Source of the DNA: a virus
Reading direction: 5' to 3' (one strand)
Length of the DNA: 38,695 bases
IMG/VR virus record: IMGVR_UViG_3300032050_007236
Span: 1 to 38,695 of that record
The stretch's first letter is position 1. Every line of letters begins with the position of its first letter. The translations under genes and the position numbers were made by a program. Positions 16,500 through 25,327 of this stretch are shown here, piece by piece. The notes beneath the pieces were generated by a model that ran no database searches, was not told the origin of the DNA, and saw only the letters and a list, made by a program, of their open reading frames with translations.

Positions 16500-17292
16500 C
16501 AAACCAAATCTATTAATAGGGGCAATAAGTGCAAACTATTCCCCAGCAGATATTGAAGGGTGGGTCACAACATCCAAGTGGGATAACTGCGAACAAGTAT
16601 TACTTGTATACAATGTTACATCAAAAAACAACCCACTGTTGACCTATTTAAAACAGCACAATGTAACGGTATTACAGCCTGATTTTGATTTCTGGGGAAA
16701 TCCTGAATCAGAATTTCAGCATCATACTGGACTTTGTAATTTAGAAACTTCTTACAACTTAATTCATAATCTCAGATTTTTTCATATTTGGAATTATCTG
16801 CAAAATCAAAATTATGAAAAGGTTTTGATTACAGATGTACGGGATGTATATTTTAATCATAATCCATTTGAACGCATTCCCGCAGATAAACTAATAGCTA
16901 CGAGTGAAGAAGTTCTCTATAAAAATCATCAATGGAACCAAACACATCTTCATTATAATTTAGGTGTGATTGGTATGTTTGTGTTACTGGATGAACCAGT
17001 ATACAATGTAGGCGTGTTTGGTGGTTCCGCGGAACTGGTCAAGAACATTTCGTCGGACATTTATTTACTGTCTATTGGTAAGCACAAAGTGGCAGACCAA
17101 ACTTCGTTTAATTATTTGATTCAAACCAAATACAAACATATGACACGGTTCAGCGGTATCAATGATAAGTTTGCCGTACACTTGCATGTGGTCAACGAAG
17201 GACTAGTGCCGTTTGATTATAAGGTAGCAAATGAGTATGCGATTATTCATCAATACGATAGAATCACTAATTGGAATAGTTTAATTATATGA
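16492..17292 (+). CDS. GT-A-type glycosyltransferase-like protein
   Basis: 266 residues with the metal-binding segment KVLITDVRDVYFNHNPF (about 105-121), the D-x-x-D pattern of nucleotide-diphospho-sugar transferases. A late LGVIGMF/YNVGVFGGSAELV region holds the acceptor-side strand. The family is weakly defined. It overlaps both neighbours (ATG inside the FkbM gene end, stop over the next ATG), consistent with coordinated production. Confidence 0.72.
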   Translation: MSNKPNLLIGAISANYSPADIEGWVTTSKWDNCEQVLLVYNVTSKNNPLLTYLKQHNVTVLQPDFDFWGNPESEFQHHTGLCNLETSYNLIHNLRFFHIWNYLQNQNYEKVLITDVRDVYFNHNPFERIPADKLIATSEEVLYKNHQWNQTHLHYNLGVIGMFVLLDEPVYNVGVFGGSAELVKNISSDIYLLSIGKHKVADQTSFNYLIQTKYKHMTRFSGINDKFAVHLHVVNEGLVPFDYKVANEYAIIHQYDRITNWNSLII

Positions 17293-17972
17293 AAATATTA
17301 TATAGAATTTCTGATGGGTCGTACAAGAAAGAAAGATTTCAACATGCCACCAAACAACATTGTGTTGAAAACTTCTTGACACATTTCCCAACAGAAGAAG
17401 TGACCATTTATGCAGATAACGTTCGAGATGAAACACTCGAATGGATTACCGCATTAGGGTGCGAAACTATCCGTACAAATGGTGGAAGTAGCGCTGCAGG
17501 ATTCCGTATCGTGATGGATGCCGCATTACAACTAGCCGATGATGAATCTGTATACTTTGTGGAAGATGACTACTTTCATTTACCAAACTCCAGAACAATA
17601 TTGCTGGAAGGATTAGAGAGGTCACATTATGTTTCCTTATATGACCATAGAGACAAATATATTCCAGCCAGTATGGGTGGTAATCCTTTTATTGATGACG
17701 ATGCAGCAGAACTTACTAAAGTCTTTGTTACTAATTCAGTTCATTGGAAACTTACTAACAGTACAACAATGACCTTTGCAACAAAGGTATCTACATTGAA
17801 GGAAGATGCTGAGATTTGGAAGAAGTATACCTCAGGCACTTATCCACAAGACTTCAAGTGTTTCCTTGAATTACGGGAAAATGGTCGTACGCTTGCTACC
17901 CCACTTCCAGGCTACAGTACCCATTGTGAACCAATGTGGGCATCACCTTTAATTGATTGGGAATCCGTATGA
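17289..17972 (+). CDS. GT-A-type glycosyltransferase-like protein
   Basis: 227 residues. The stretch SVYFVEDDYFHLPNS (about 86-100) is a clear acidic metal site after a strand, as in GT-A enzymes. It is preceded by GGSSAAGFRIVMDAAL, a loop and helix that could hold the uridine or guanosine. No Shine-Dalgarno site is visible at its ATG, which overlaps the previous stop. Donor and acceptor unknown. Confidence 0.7.
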   Translation: MKILYRISDGSYKKERFQHATKQHCVENFLTHFPTEEVTIYADNVRDETLEWITALGCETIRTNGGSSAAGFRIVMDAALQLADDESVYFVEDDYFHLPNSRTILLEGLERSHYVSLYDHRDKYIPASMGGNPFIDDDAAELTKVFVTNSVHWKLTNSTTMTFATKVSTLKEDAEIWKKYTSGTYPQDFKCFLELRENGRTLATPLPGYSTHCEPMWASPLIDWESV

Positions 17973-18700
17973 AGTATTCTATTATTATTCCTTATCGCAA
18001 CAGAGAAGAGCACTTACAAGTATTATTACCTACCTTACTTGAAAGGTTTTCTAATGAGTCATTTGAAATTATTGTATCAGAGCAAAATGATATCGACAAT
18101 TTCAGAATTGCGTGTGTTCAGAACATAGCCTATAATTACGCAAAAGGTGACATATTAATATTTCACCAAGTAGACTATATTCCAAGTGACGATGTTTCAT
18201 ATGAAGTTACGGATGTGCCGGTTCTTCCAGCTCGTCGTGGAATATTTTTAGGCAAGGACCATCAGTCACTAAGAGAGTTCAATGACATTCCTGCCGGATA
18301 TCGTGAATGGTCGCGGGAAATAGACCCACGATTTTATGGTGGAGTTATTTGTATGTCCCGTTCCCACTTTGAAACTATTAATGGATTTAACCCACTGTAT
18401 CGTGGATGGGGCAATGAGGACGAAGATTTGCGTGAACGATTTGTGTGGGCTGGATTACCCGTACACCGCAACGAGGTAGGTACCTTCTACTGTCTACATC
18501 ACGAAGATAACGGGGATATGCAAAATAAAGAACAAGAAATACAGAAAGACTTCTTTGAAGGACGTAAATATCTAATAGAGCAGGCGTATGAACAACGACA
18601 CATCGGGTATAAGAACCTTACCGCTGATGTACAGGAATCACAAACTGATATCCCGAATGTTCGTTGGTTGAAAAGTACTACCTATAAGGTGAGTGTATGA
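17969..18700 (+). CDS. GT7-like (beta-1,4-galactosyltransferase type) transferase
   Basis: 244 residues from ATG 17969, which overlaps the previous TGA; an ATG at 17957 is less likely. The start SIIIPYRNREEHLQ, the metal segment HQVDY (66-70) and the hallmark GWGNEDEDLRER (146-157) with a following Cys-x-His-His (CLHHED) match GT7 galactosyl- or N-acetylgalactosaminyl-transferases. Such enzymes use UDP-Gal or UDP-GalNAc and Mn2+. Confidence 0.85.
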   Translation: MKYSIIIPYRNREEHLQVLLPTLLERFSNESFEIIVSEQNDIDNFRIACVQNIAYNYAKGDILIFHQVDYIPSDDVSYEVTDVPVLPARRGIFLGKDHQSLREFNDIPAGYREWSREIDPRFYGGVICMSRSHFETINGFNPLYRGWGNEDEDLRERFVWAGLPVHRNEVGTFYCLHHEDNGDMQNKEQEIQKDFFEGRKYLIEQAYEQRHIGYKNLTADVQESQTDIPNVRWLKSTTYKVSV

Positions 18701-19587
18701 AGTCCTGTTTGATAGTATGTCACGGATATTTTGGTGACCACTTATTTGCAAATAGTATCGCTGAACATCTGATTGAAGAAGGTCAATTTGATGCGGTCGA
18801 TTATGTTATAGGGTTTCCACAGGTACTTCCATTCTTTGTACGAAACCCGTATGTACGAAATGTATTTATTGATGGAGTGGGCCCATCACCAAGAATCCCA
18901 TCAAATGCGAATACTTATAATAAGGTGTTCCAACTAAGACCTATAACCAGAGTGATACCACCTGCCGTTGAAGTACAAGTCGCTTGCGGAGTTAACAACC
19001 CATCACCGAGATTTCATATAAACACAGATGAAGGAATAGATAAGTTTGTCCGTGATTATTATGGTGAAAAAACTGGATTGGTTGTTGGACTAATGAATGG
19101 GTGGAAAGAACGTTCGTTCCTCTTTACCAAAGAACAATACGACAGAGGAATTGATGTACCAAACCTTGGTTATGGTGGGGCACACAGAAACACTGATTGG
19201 ATTATAGAGCAACTCGAATTAAAGTTTAATACTATACGAGTGGGAACTGAAAAGAATGTTAATCAGTTTGTGGTGCAGCACGAAGGACCGTCATTAGACC
19301 TCACCGCGTCTATCCTAAAGTATTGTGATGTATTTGTTGGTGCGGAAGGTGGGTTGGCCAATCTGGCGTACGCTGTAGGAACGGATACCATCCTTACCTC
19401 CGACTTTGTACATCAATTGTATGGACCAAACGGAGTACTACAGAAGTTACCAGAACCAAAGTTGGGTCCAATATATTATGGTGGTAAGAATACGCACATA
19501 AACTTAGACCCATATCTTACCGATGAAGATGTGTTTTTACGAATAGTAGAATGTTTAGACAACAAGAGAATGGAGATTGAACAATGA
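18697..19587 (+). CDS. GT9/heptosyltransferase-like GT-B protein
   Basis: 296 residues. The N-terminus CLIVCHGYFGDHLFANSIAEHL has the G-x-x-G-D loop of ADP-heptose transferases. The C-terminal CDVFVGAEGGLANLAYAVGT corresponds to the donor-binding D-S-G-x-x-H-L-A segment with Glu-Gly-Gly in place of Ser-Gly. Ligand unknown. AAGGTG precedes the start and the ATGA overlap couples it to the GT7-like gene. Confidence 0.7.
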   Translation: MKSCLIVCHGYFGDHLFANSIAEHLIEEGQFDAVDYVIGFPQVLPFFVRNPYVRNVFIDGVGPSPRIPSNANTYNKVFQLRPITRVIPPAVEVQVACGVNNPSPRFHINTDEGIDKFVRDYYGEKTGLVVGLMNGWKERSFLFTKEQYDRGIDVPNLGYGGAHRNTDWIIEQLELKFNTIRVGTEKNVNQFVVQHEGPSLDLTASILKYCDVFVGAEGGLANLAYAVGTDTILTSDFVHQLYGPNGVLQKLPEPKLGPIYYGGKNTHINLDPYLTDEDVFLRIVECLDNKRMEIEQ

Positions 19588-20618
19588 AAGTGTTAATTAC
19601 AGGGGTAGCTGGACTATTAGGGTCACGCCTTGCAGATTGGATTATTTACAACAAGCCCGGCACTGAGGTCATCGGGATTGATGATTTTAGTGGTGGGTAC
19701 GAAAGTAACATACATCCAAATGTAACATTTTATAAAATGGATTTGGGTAAAGAGTCAGTTGACGCAATTTTTGAACGACACCAACCAGACATTGTATATC
19801 ACTTCGCTGCCTATGCAGCAGAAGCACTGTCTCCGTTCATTCGTCAGTTTAATTATACTAATAATTTAGTTAGCACTGCGGGTATCATTAATGCCTGTAT
19901 CAAATACTCTGTAAAGCGGTTGGTATTTACTTCCTCTATGGCGGTGTATGGAGATAATATCCCACCATTTGATGAAACAATGCCACGCAGTCCAGTTGAC
20001 CCGTATGGTGTTGCAAAGATGGGTTGTGAAATTGATATTCAGATTGCAGGCGAACAGCATGGGTTAGATTGGTGTATCATCCGTCCTCACAATGTATATG
20101 GTGCAAAACAAAACATTTGGGATTCCTATCGTAATGTGCTAGGTATCTGGATGTATAAGCATCTAACTGGACAACCGCTTACTATCTTTGGTGACGGTAC
20201 ACAAATGCGTGCCTTCAGTGATATGACCGATTGTCTCCAACCGCTTTGGAACGCAGGTACCAGTTTCGTCGCATCAAAAGAAATCATTAATCTTGGTGGA
20301 ATACACGAAACCAGTATCAACGAAGCAGCAGAAACATTAATTAAGGTTATGGGTGGTGGAGAAATTGTATATCTTCCACCCCGCCACGAAGTCAAATACG
20401 CATATCCAACATGGCAAAAGTCGGTAGACCTTCTTGGGTTTGAACACAGAACCAGTCTATTTGATGGGTTGACAAAGATGTGGAATTGGGTTAAACTACA
20501 ACCTAGTAGACCACGACAAGTATGGGGAACATACGAATTAGAAAAAGGTATTTATCCATATTGGCAAAAGGAAACATTGATGGCGGAAGCTCCATCTACT
20601 CACCTATTAGAAAAGTAA
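19584..20618 (+). CDS. NAD-dependent sugar-nucleotide epimerase/dehydratase
   Basis: A 344-residue extended SDR protein, GalE-like in layout. TGVAGLLGSRLADWI (6-20) is the NAD loop. HFAAYAAEALSP, TSSMAVYG, YGVAK (Tyr/Lys catalytic pair) and RPHNVYG follow in order. It could epimerise UDP-glucose/galactose or convert the Gmd product; the motifs alone do not decide. GGAG precedes the ATG, which overlaps the previous stop. Confidence 0.88.
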   Translation: MKVLITGVAGLLGSRLADWIIYNKPGTEVIGIDDFSGGYESNIHPNVTFYKMDLGKESVDAIFERHQPDIVYHFAAYAAEALSPFIRQFNYTNNLVSTAGIINACIKYSVKRLVFTSSMAVYGDNIPPFDETMPRSPVDPYGVAKMGCEIDIQIAGEQHGLDWCIIRPHNVYGAKQNIWDSYRNVLGIWMYKHLTGQPLTIFGDGTQMRAFSDMTDCLQPLWNAGTSFVASKEIINLGGIHETSINEAAETLIKVMGGGEIVYLPPRHEVKYAYPTWQKSVDLLGFEHRTSLFDGLTKMWNWVKLQPSRPRQVWGTYELEKGIYPYWQKETLMAEAPSTHLLEK

Positions 20619-20625
20619 TTATAAT

Positions 20626-21432
20626 ATGATAACGGTTATTGTCCCAAGTTATAGGAATCCAAAGTATCTTGACTTGTGTTTAAAATCTATTACAGAAAAT
20701 AAGGTATTAGATTCCACACAAGTTATTGCGGTTATTGATGGGTATGTAGCAGAAAACCAAGAGGTGATGAGTAAGTATCCTACTGTCGGGTTTCTTCCAT
20801 TTGAAGATAATATGGGAATGCAATATGCCATCAACGCTGGCGTGATGCAAGCAGAGACAGAATACGTATTTGTAGTAAATGATGATAACGTATTCCCTAC
20901 GAGATGGGACGAGCGGCTGACGGACTCTATCAAAAAAATTAAGGATGAACAGTTTGTTATTACCGTCAACCAAGTAGAACCGACTGGGCCTGGGATGTTT
21001 AATTTTCCGGTAGTGGACCTGGGACAAAGCGTTGATACCTTCTTGTATGACCAGTTTTTGGATAATGAAACAAAATTAGCAAGCCAACAAATCACCAGTG
21101 ATGGTCATATTTTTCCATTCGTAATGAAGAAAAAGCATTTTATGGCTGTGGGTGGTTTCGATACATTCTATAATAGCCCTAACATCTGTGATTGGGATTT
21201 CTTTTTAAAGTTAGAGCTACTGGACTTTGCGTTTCCACGAATACACTCGTTGCATTTATATCACTTTGGTTCAGTATCTACAAAGAAAAATGCAGAGAGT
21301 GCAACATTCCGTGAAAAGGAACAAATAGCGATGGAACAATATATGTGGAAGTGGGGTACGCCACCATATAATCAAGCCAACATAAACAGTAAAGTTCCGC
21401 CAACTAAACAATTTCGAGGGTTTCGTGTATGA
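20626..21432 (+). CDS. GT2-family glycosyltransferase
   Basis: 268 residues. The GT2 opening ITVIVPSYRNPKYLDLCLKSI is followed by VIAVIDGY, the helix with DNMGMQYAINAG and the metal motif VVNDDNVFPTRWDERL (83-98). The acceptor-side VGGFDTFYNSPNICDWDFFLKL has the expected acidic ED/WD-type position. No Shine-Dalgarno site is evident. It ends the continuous sugar cluster, overlapping the next gene. Confidence 0.87.
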   Translation: MITVIVPSYRNPKYLDLCLKSITENKVLDSTQVIAVIDGYVAENQEVMSKYPTVGFLPFEDNMGMQYAINAGVMQAETEYVFVVNDDNVFPTRWDERLTDSIKKIKDEQFVITVNQVEPTGPGMFNFPVVDLGQSVDTFLYDQFLDNETKLASQQITSDGHIFPFVMKKKHFMAVGGFDTFYNSPNICDWDFFLKLELLDFAFPRIHSLHLYHFGSVSTKKNAESATFREKEQIAMEQYMWKWGTPPYNQANINSKVPPTKQFRGFRV

Positions 21433-21779
21433 CATTTAAAAATCCAGAAGTCGTGAAACAGATAGAAGAACAATATCCAGAGATGATGGCTGAATACAAG
21501 AAAATTATATGGGAACAGTATGAAACATTCTGCTTAAAACAATCCAACTACGGTCCCGGCAATATATCTGTGGGCACCTCTCTAGCAACCCAAGAAGATA
21601 TTAAGTTGTCGTTGACGGGACTCTGGTTCCGTATGAACGATAAGATTCAGCGATTAAAGCAGCTGGTCGTATTGGGTAAACAGGATAATGTAGGTGAGGC
21701 AGTGGAAGATACGTTCCAAGACCTGTCGGTATATGCGGTCATCTGCCAGTTGGTCAATCGCGGTAAGTGGGCAAAATAA
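21429..21779 (+). CDS. Nmad1/DUF1599-like protein
   Basis: 116 residues with YETFCLKQSNYGPGNISVGT, then SLTGLWFRMNDKIQRLKQLV and DTFQDLSVYAVICQLVNRGKW. This matches my memory of DUF1599, named nucleotide-modification-associated domain 1, an all-helical MazG-like fold found with DNA-modification genes in phages. With the Mom-like gene it hints at base modification. The start overlaps the GT2 stop. Confidence 0.7.
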   Translation: MTFKNPEVVKQIEEQYPEMMAEYKKIIWEQYETFCLKQSNYGPGNISVGTSLATQEDIKLSLTGLWFRMNDKIQRLKQLVVLGKQDNVGEAVEDTFQDLSVYAVICQLVNRGKWAK

Positions 21780-21802
21780 CTTTATAACAGGAGTAACTAG
21801 TA

Positions 21803-21988
21803 ATGCCGAAGTGGAGCTTTAATGGGCGTATTGATGAAGAGGACTTTGAATTCGAGGATGATTTCAATGTAGACGAACAATACACAGGATTTCAGAAGAT
21901 TGGACGCCGAAAAAAGGGTGAGGAAGAAGTCAAAGGTGGTAAGAAAAAGTCCAGTATAAAGCACCAGAAACGACCAGATAAGGAATAA
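21803..21988 (+). CDS. Small charged hypothetical protein
   Basis: 61 residues: an acidic first half (DEEDFEFEDDFNVDE) and a strongly basic tail (GRRKKGEEEVKGGKKKSS). AGGAG lies 10 bases before the ATG. It looks disordered; no domain recognised. Confidence 0.6.
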   Translation: MPKWSFNGRIDEEDFEFEDDFNVDEQYTGFQKIGRRKKGEEEVKGGKKKSSIKHQKRPDKE

Positions 21989-21998
21989 ATAAACTATT

Positions 21999-22004
21999 TA
22001 TAAT
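21999..22004 (+). promoter_or_regulatory. Possible -10 element
   Basis: A consensus TATAAT lies 23 bases before the ATG at 22027, but no -35 box is visible 15-19 bases upstream. The AT-rich stretch TTTATAATA recurs at 25964-25976, after the HNH-like gene. It could be a phage-specific promoter that needs only a -10 element, or chance in AT-rich sequence. Confidence 0.3.
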
Positions 22005-22026
22005 AGTACCTTTCAGTGGATGTACT

Positions 22027-23592
22027 ATGAAAAAACTCTTGAAAGAACTATTTTCCTATATAAGAGAAGAGAGTCTTGCTTCAGCAGAAGCCAAGCGTCT
22101 AAAATTAAAATACATTGGGTTCAATCTTTGGGGCCCAGCAAAGGGACAGCCAGCCACCCACAAAACTGATAAAAAGACTGGTAAGTTAATTCCTATTGCC
22201 GCTAAAGAACCACCTAAGGCTGTGCAAAAGCCCCGTGGCCAACAGTCACCGGCCGTAAAATCAGCTAAACCAGCTACAAAACAACAACCTAGTAGTGTAT
22301 CGGATGTTCCTCAAAGTTCTGTTATCCCTATGACAGACGCTCCAGGCAACACTCCTGCCGCTCCCATAGACCCGAAAGCTGCTAAATCAGACCACACAAA
22401 GTTGGATAAGTTACGAAAAGATATGGATTCTATACCCTTTGACAGTGACGAACATAAGGGTAGAGCAACAACATTTATGAAATTGTGGCAAGCGTTCATC
22501 AGTGCCCCAACATACGAAGAGCAAGTAAAAGCAGTTGAGCAGTTAATCGAACAGAACCTGATTCAAGGAACCACAGGTCGTAGTAAAATTTACATTCATC
22601 CAAATGTAGGGTTTGCTGCAAAGGGTATGTGTGGTGAAACCGGCACCTCCGTAACTAAATTGATGCAAAAAATTATTAAGGAACGCAAATTAGATTTAGA
22701 ACCGCGTGATGGTTCTTCTGCTAGTGCTGCAGCCGCAGAAAGTGGTACTACTAATGAAGCCGGAGTTACCGCATTATTAGACCCAAGTGATGCTAATAAC
22801 AGTGCCTATGAAGAAAGAAAGCGTAGATATGCAGAAGTTGGTGGTGATGTAGATGAGATTGACCGACTCAACCGAGATGCAGCAGACGCAATAAGAAGCT
22901 CTTTACCAAAAGGTGCTAAGATTACCAGTTGCTCTCAGGTTGGTGGTGTTGGTTCTACACGATTACAACAACTAGGAATAGACCCAAGAGTTGACCCCAC
23001 TGATATATTACTAGAATATACAGTTAATGGTAAAAAACAAGTTATGAAAATCTCTGCTAAAATATATACCAATCCAAATAGAATTACCATGAAGAACGCA
23101 GGATTGGAAGATGCAGGAGACACCTATCTAGGTAAACCTGAAGGTGATGTGGTTGATAAATTGTATAAAGAATTGCGTGGAAAATATTCGTGGACTAAAC
23201 CCGGTATGTCTGAAAAGGAAAAGAGTGATGCCAAGCGTCAGTTCAGACAAGAATACTTGACCAGGTACTCCGAAGAAATGGAAAAATTAGCACAAACAGA
23301 AAAGGGTCAGCAGCGTTTGTTAGAGACTTGGCAAAAGGTTCATGGTTGTGGTAAAGATGTTCATACGCTAGTAGTTAATAAAGGAAGCGGTAAGTCTGAG
23401 TTAAAGAGTCCAGACCATTACTGTAATCCCACGTTACCATTCAAGGTAAAGTATAATGGTACAAAAGTGGTTATTGAGATGGATTCGGAAGGTCCTGAAA
23501 CCCTTGAATTAAATTTAAAAACAGAATCTAATGGTAGTGTTAAGCTTCTTTTTAACCACATTGTTAAAAAAAGAAAACAAAAAGGTAAATAA
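22027..23592 (+). CDS. Large phage protein, possible nuclease-like core
   Basis: 521 residues. The start IREESLASAEAKRLKLKYIGFNLWGPAKG then ATHKTDKKTGKLIPI resembles the opening of many uncharacterised virion or virion-associated phage proteins. A Pro/Ala/Lys/Gln-rich linker runs from about 58 to 120. Around residues 323-347, DPTDILLEY...QVMKISAKIY resembles a PD-(D/E)XK core with Ser at the E position (D326, S343, K345); this is tentative. The first and last thirds are otherwise unassigned. The stop overlaps the next ATG (TAATG). Confidence 0.7.
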   Translation: MKKLLKELFSYIREESLASAEAKRLKLKYIGFNLWGPAKGQPATHKTDKKTGKLIPIAAKEPPKAVQKPRGQQSPAVKSAKPATKQQPSSVSDVPQSSVIPMTDAPGNTPAAPIDPKAAKSDHTKLDKLRKDMDSIPFDSDEHKGRATTFMKLWQAFISAPTYEEQVKAVEQLIEQNLIQGTTGRSKIYIHPNVGFAAKGMCGETGTSVTKLMQKIIKERKLDLEPRDGSSASAAAAESGTTNEAGVTALLDPSDANNSAYEERKRRYAEVGGDVDEIDRLNRDAADAIRSSLPKGAKITSCSQVGGVGSTRLQQLGIDPRVDPTDILLEYTVNGKKQVMKISAKIYTNPNRITMKNAGLEDAGDTYLGKPEGDVVDKLYKELRGKYSWTKPGMSEKEKSDAKRQFRQEYLTRYSEEMEKLAQTEKGQQRLLETWQKVHGCGKDVHTLVVNKGSGKSELKSPDHYCNPTLPFKVKYNGTKVVIEMDSEGPETLELNLKTESNGSVKLLFNHIVKKRKQKGK

Positions 23593-24389
23593 TGGAAATT
23601 AAAAAGTCTATAAAAGAAATCATTTGTATAGGTACTTCTTTTACAGAAGGAGATGGTCTTAACCCAAAAAATGATACTCACTTTGCGCCAAAGTGGTACC
23701 TTGATAATAAAAATATAAAAGTAAACATGACCGAGTATTGTTGGCCAACGTTACTCGGTAATCTATCTAATACAAAAACTATCAATCTAGGTAAATCAGG
23801 TTCTAGTATAGAATATCTTATACGCAATATAGAAGAAATATTAGAAACGAAAGATTGTAAGGATGTATTATTTATTTTAGAATACTCCAGTTGGGGAAGA
23901 AGTGAACTTTGGTGTACAGACTATAATCAATGGATTGTAGCAAACTGGGGACCGACTGGTGGAGTAGATGCAAAAACGTATGGATACTCCGTGATGCTTA
24001 GTACTGATTATAATTTTGGTCAGCAACTATCCCCTGAGTATCAATCAGTTTACCAATTATTCTTAAAGACGTTTTTCAACGAAAAAGAATATCTCATTCA
24101 AAGAGATAGAAATTTCCTAAATTTATTATATAAATTAGAAACAGAAAATATAAGTTATCAAGTTATTATGTTAGAGAATCCATTCGTAGTAAATTTAAAA
24201 GAGCACAGATTATTTAATTACAAAGAAGTATTGCCTGACAATTTGTGGGGATTTGTGGACAAACACCAGTTAACTATTACACACGAAACTAACGGTGTAG
24301 TTAAAAACGGTCATCCCTCTGTGTCAGGACACAAATACCTTGCCAATTTGTTTTACGATAAATTAACTAAAAAGTATTCATTTGGATAA
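23592..24389 (+). CDS. SGNH/GDSL-type hydrolase-like protein
   Basis: 265 residues. Block I is GTSFTEGDGL (S16 as nucleophile), block II the Gly of NLGKSGSSIEYLI, and the last block NGHPSVSGHKYL (H241). The Asp normally two places before that His is Asn here, so catalysis is not certain. This family deacylates or deacetylates sugars and esters, so it could trim acetyl groups from a glycan. Its start shares MEIKK with the next gene. Confidence 0.75.
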   Translation: MEIKKSIKEIICIGTSFTEGDGLNPKNDTHFAPKWYLDNKNIKVNMTEYCWPTLLGNLSNTKTINLGKSGSSIEYLIRNIEEILETKDCKDVLFILEYSSWGRSELWCTDYNQWIVANWGPTGGVDAKTYGYSVMLSTDYNFGQQLSPEYQSVYQLFLKTFFNEKEYLIQRDRNFLNLLYKLETENISYQVIMLENPFVVNLKEHRLFNYKEVLPDNLWGFVDKHQLTITHETNGVVKNGHPSVSGHKYLANLFYDKLTKKYSFG

Positions 24390-24392
24390 GAA

Positions 24393-24638
24393 ATGGAAAT
24401 TAAAAAAGAAATATTCAAAAGAGTACCACCAGGCGACCGTTGGGTAGCAGTTGACAACCCTGATGGACGGGTGTATACTCCATTAACCGAGGCGTTGGAA
24501 CATTATTTCCAAGAGCACGGGACAAAACAGTATTACATAGACGCTGGAGCTGGTATTATATATAAGGTAGAAACCGCACCAGAACCTACGCCGGTTATTA
24601 AACAATTCTCCATCTATGGAGAATACAATATTACATAA
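24393..24638 (+). CDS. Small hypothetical protein
   Basis: 81 residues. The first 15 bases (ATGGAAATTAAAAA) repeat the start of the preceding gene, but the proteins then diverge. A proline-rich stretch (APEPTPVIKQF) lies near the end. No domain recognised. Confidence 0.55.
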   Translation: MEIKKEIFKRVPPGDRWVAVDNPDGRVYTPLTEALEHYFQEHGTKQYYIDAGAGIIYKVETAPEPTPVIKQFSIYGEYNIT

Positions 24639-24646
24639 GAGGTTAT

Positions 24647-25327
24647 ATGACAGTTAATTTGATTTCATTTACGGTTCCCTGTATTGATGAAATACCCCTT
24701 GATTCTGATATCGTAGATTTGGTTGCCTATTGTGCGCGAGTCAGTAATCCTAGCAATCAACTTAATACAGAAACATCTGATAAGTTAATTAAATATCTAA
24801 TCAAACATAAGCATTGGTCACCATTTGAAATGGCAAATGCTGTACTGGAAATTGAAACGACCCGTGATATCGCTCGACAAATATTACGACATCGTTCGTT
24901 TACCTTCCAAGAGTTCAGTCAACGGTATGCCGACCCCGTAAAGGAGTTAGACTTTACTTTACGAGAAGCGCGATTGCAAGACCAAAAGAATCGTCAGAAC
25001 TCTATTGAAATAAACGATAAGAATTTACAAACTGCGTGGGACATATGCCAACAGGCTGTCATTGACCAAGCAAAGCGTTCATATGAATGGGCAATCCACA
25101 ATGGTATTGCAAAGGAAGTTGCCCGTGCAGTGCTTCCGGAAGGACTTACTATGTCCCGTATGTATGTCAACGGTACCATTCGTAGTTGGATTCATTATAT
25201 AGAAATTCGTAGTGATGTCGCTACCCAAAAGGAACATCGGGACATCGCATTGGCTTGTGCAAAAGCGATTGCAGATATCTTCCCGATGATTACGGAGTTC
25301 ACTCATGAAGAAAGTCGGAGCGAATAA
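24647..25327 (+). CDS. thyX: Flavin-dependent thymidylate synthase ThyX
   Basis: 226 residues. The ThyX signature RHR-x7-S is present (RHRSFTFQEFSQRY, R81-R93), along with HWSPFEM (56-62) upstream and the C-terminal RSWIHYIEIRSDVATQKEHR with the conserved Arg and Gln. It methylates dUMP using methylene-THF and reduced flavin. It completes the route begun by the dCMP deaminase at 5339. AGAGG precedes the ATG. Confidence 0.95.
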   Translation: MTVNLISFTVPCIDEIPLDSDIVDLVAYCARVSNPSNQLNTETSDKLIKYLIKHKHWSPFEMANAVLEIETTRDIARQILRHRSFTFQEFSQRYADPVKELDFTLREARLQDQKNRQNSIEINDKNLQTAWDICQQAVIDQAKRSYEWAIHNGIAKEVARAVLPEGLTMSRMYVNGTIRSWIHYIEIRSDVATQKEHRDIALACAKAIADIFPMITEFTHEESRSE

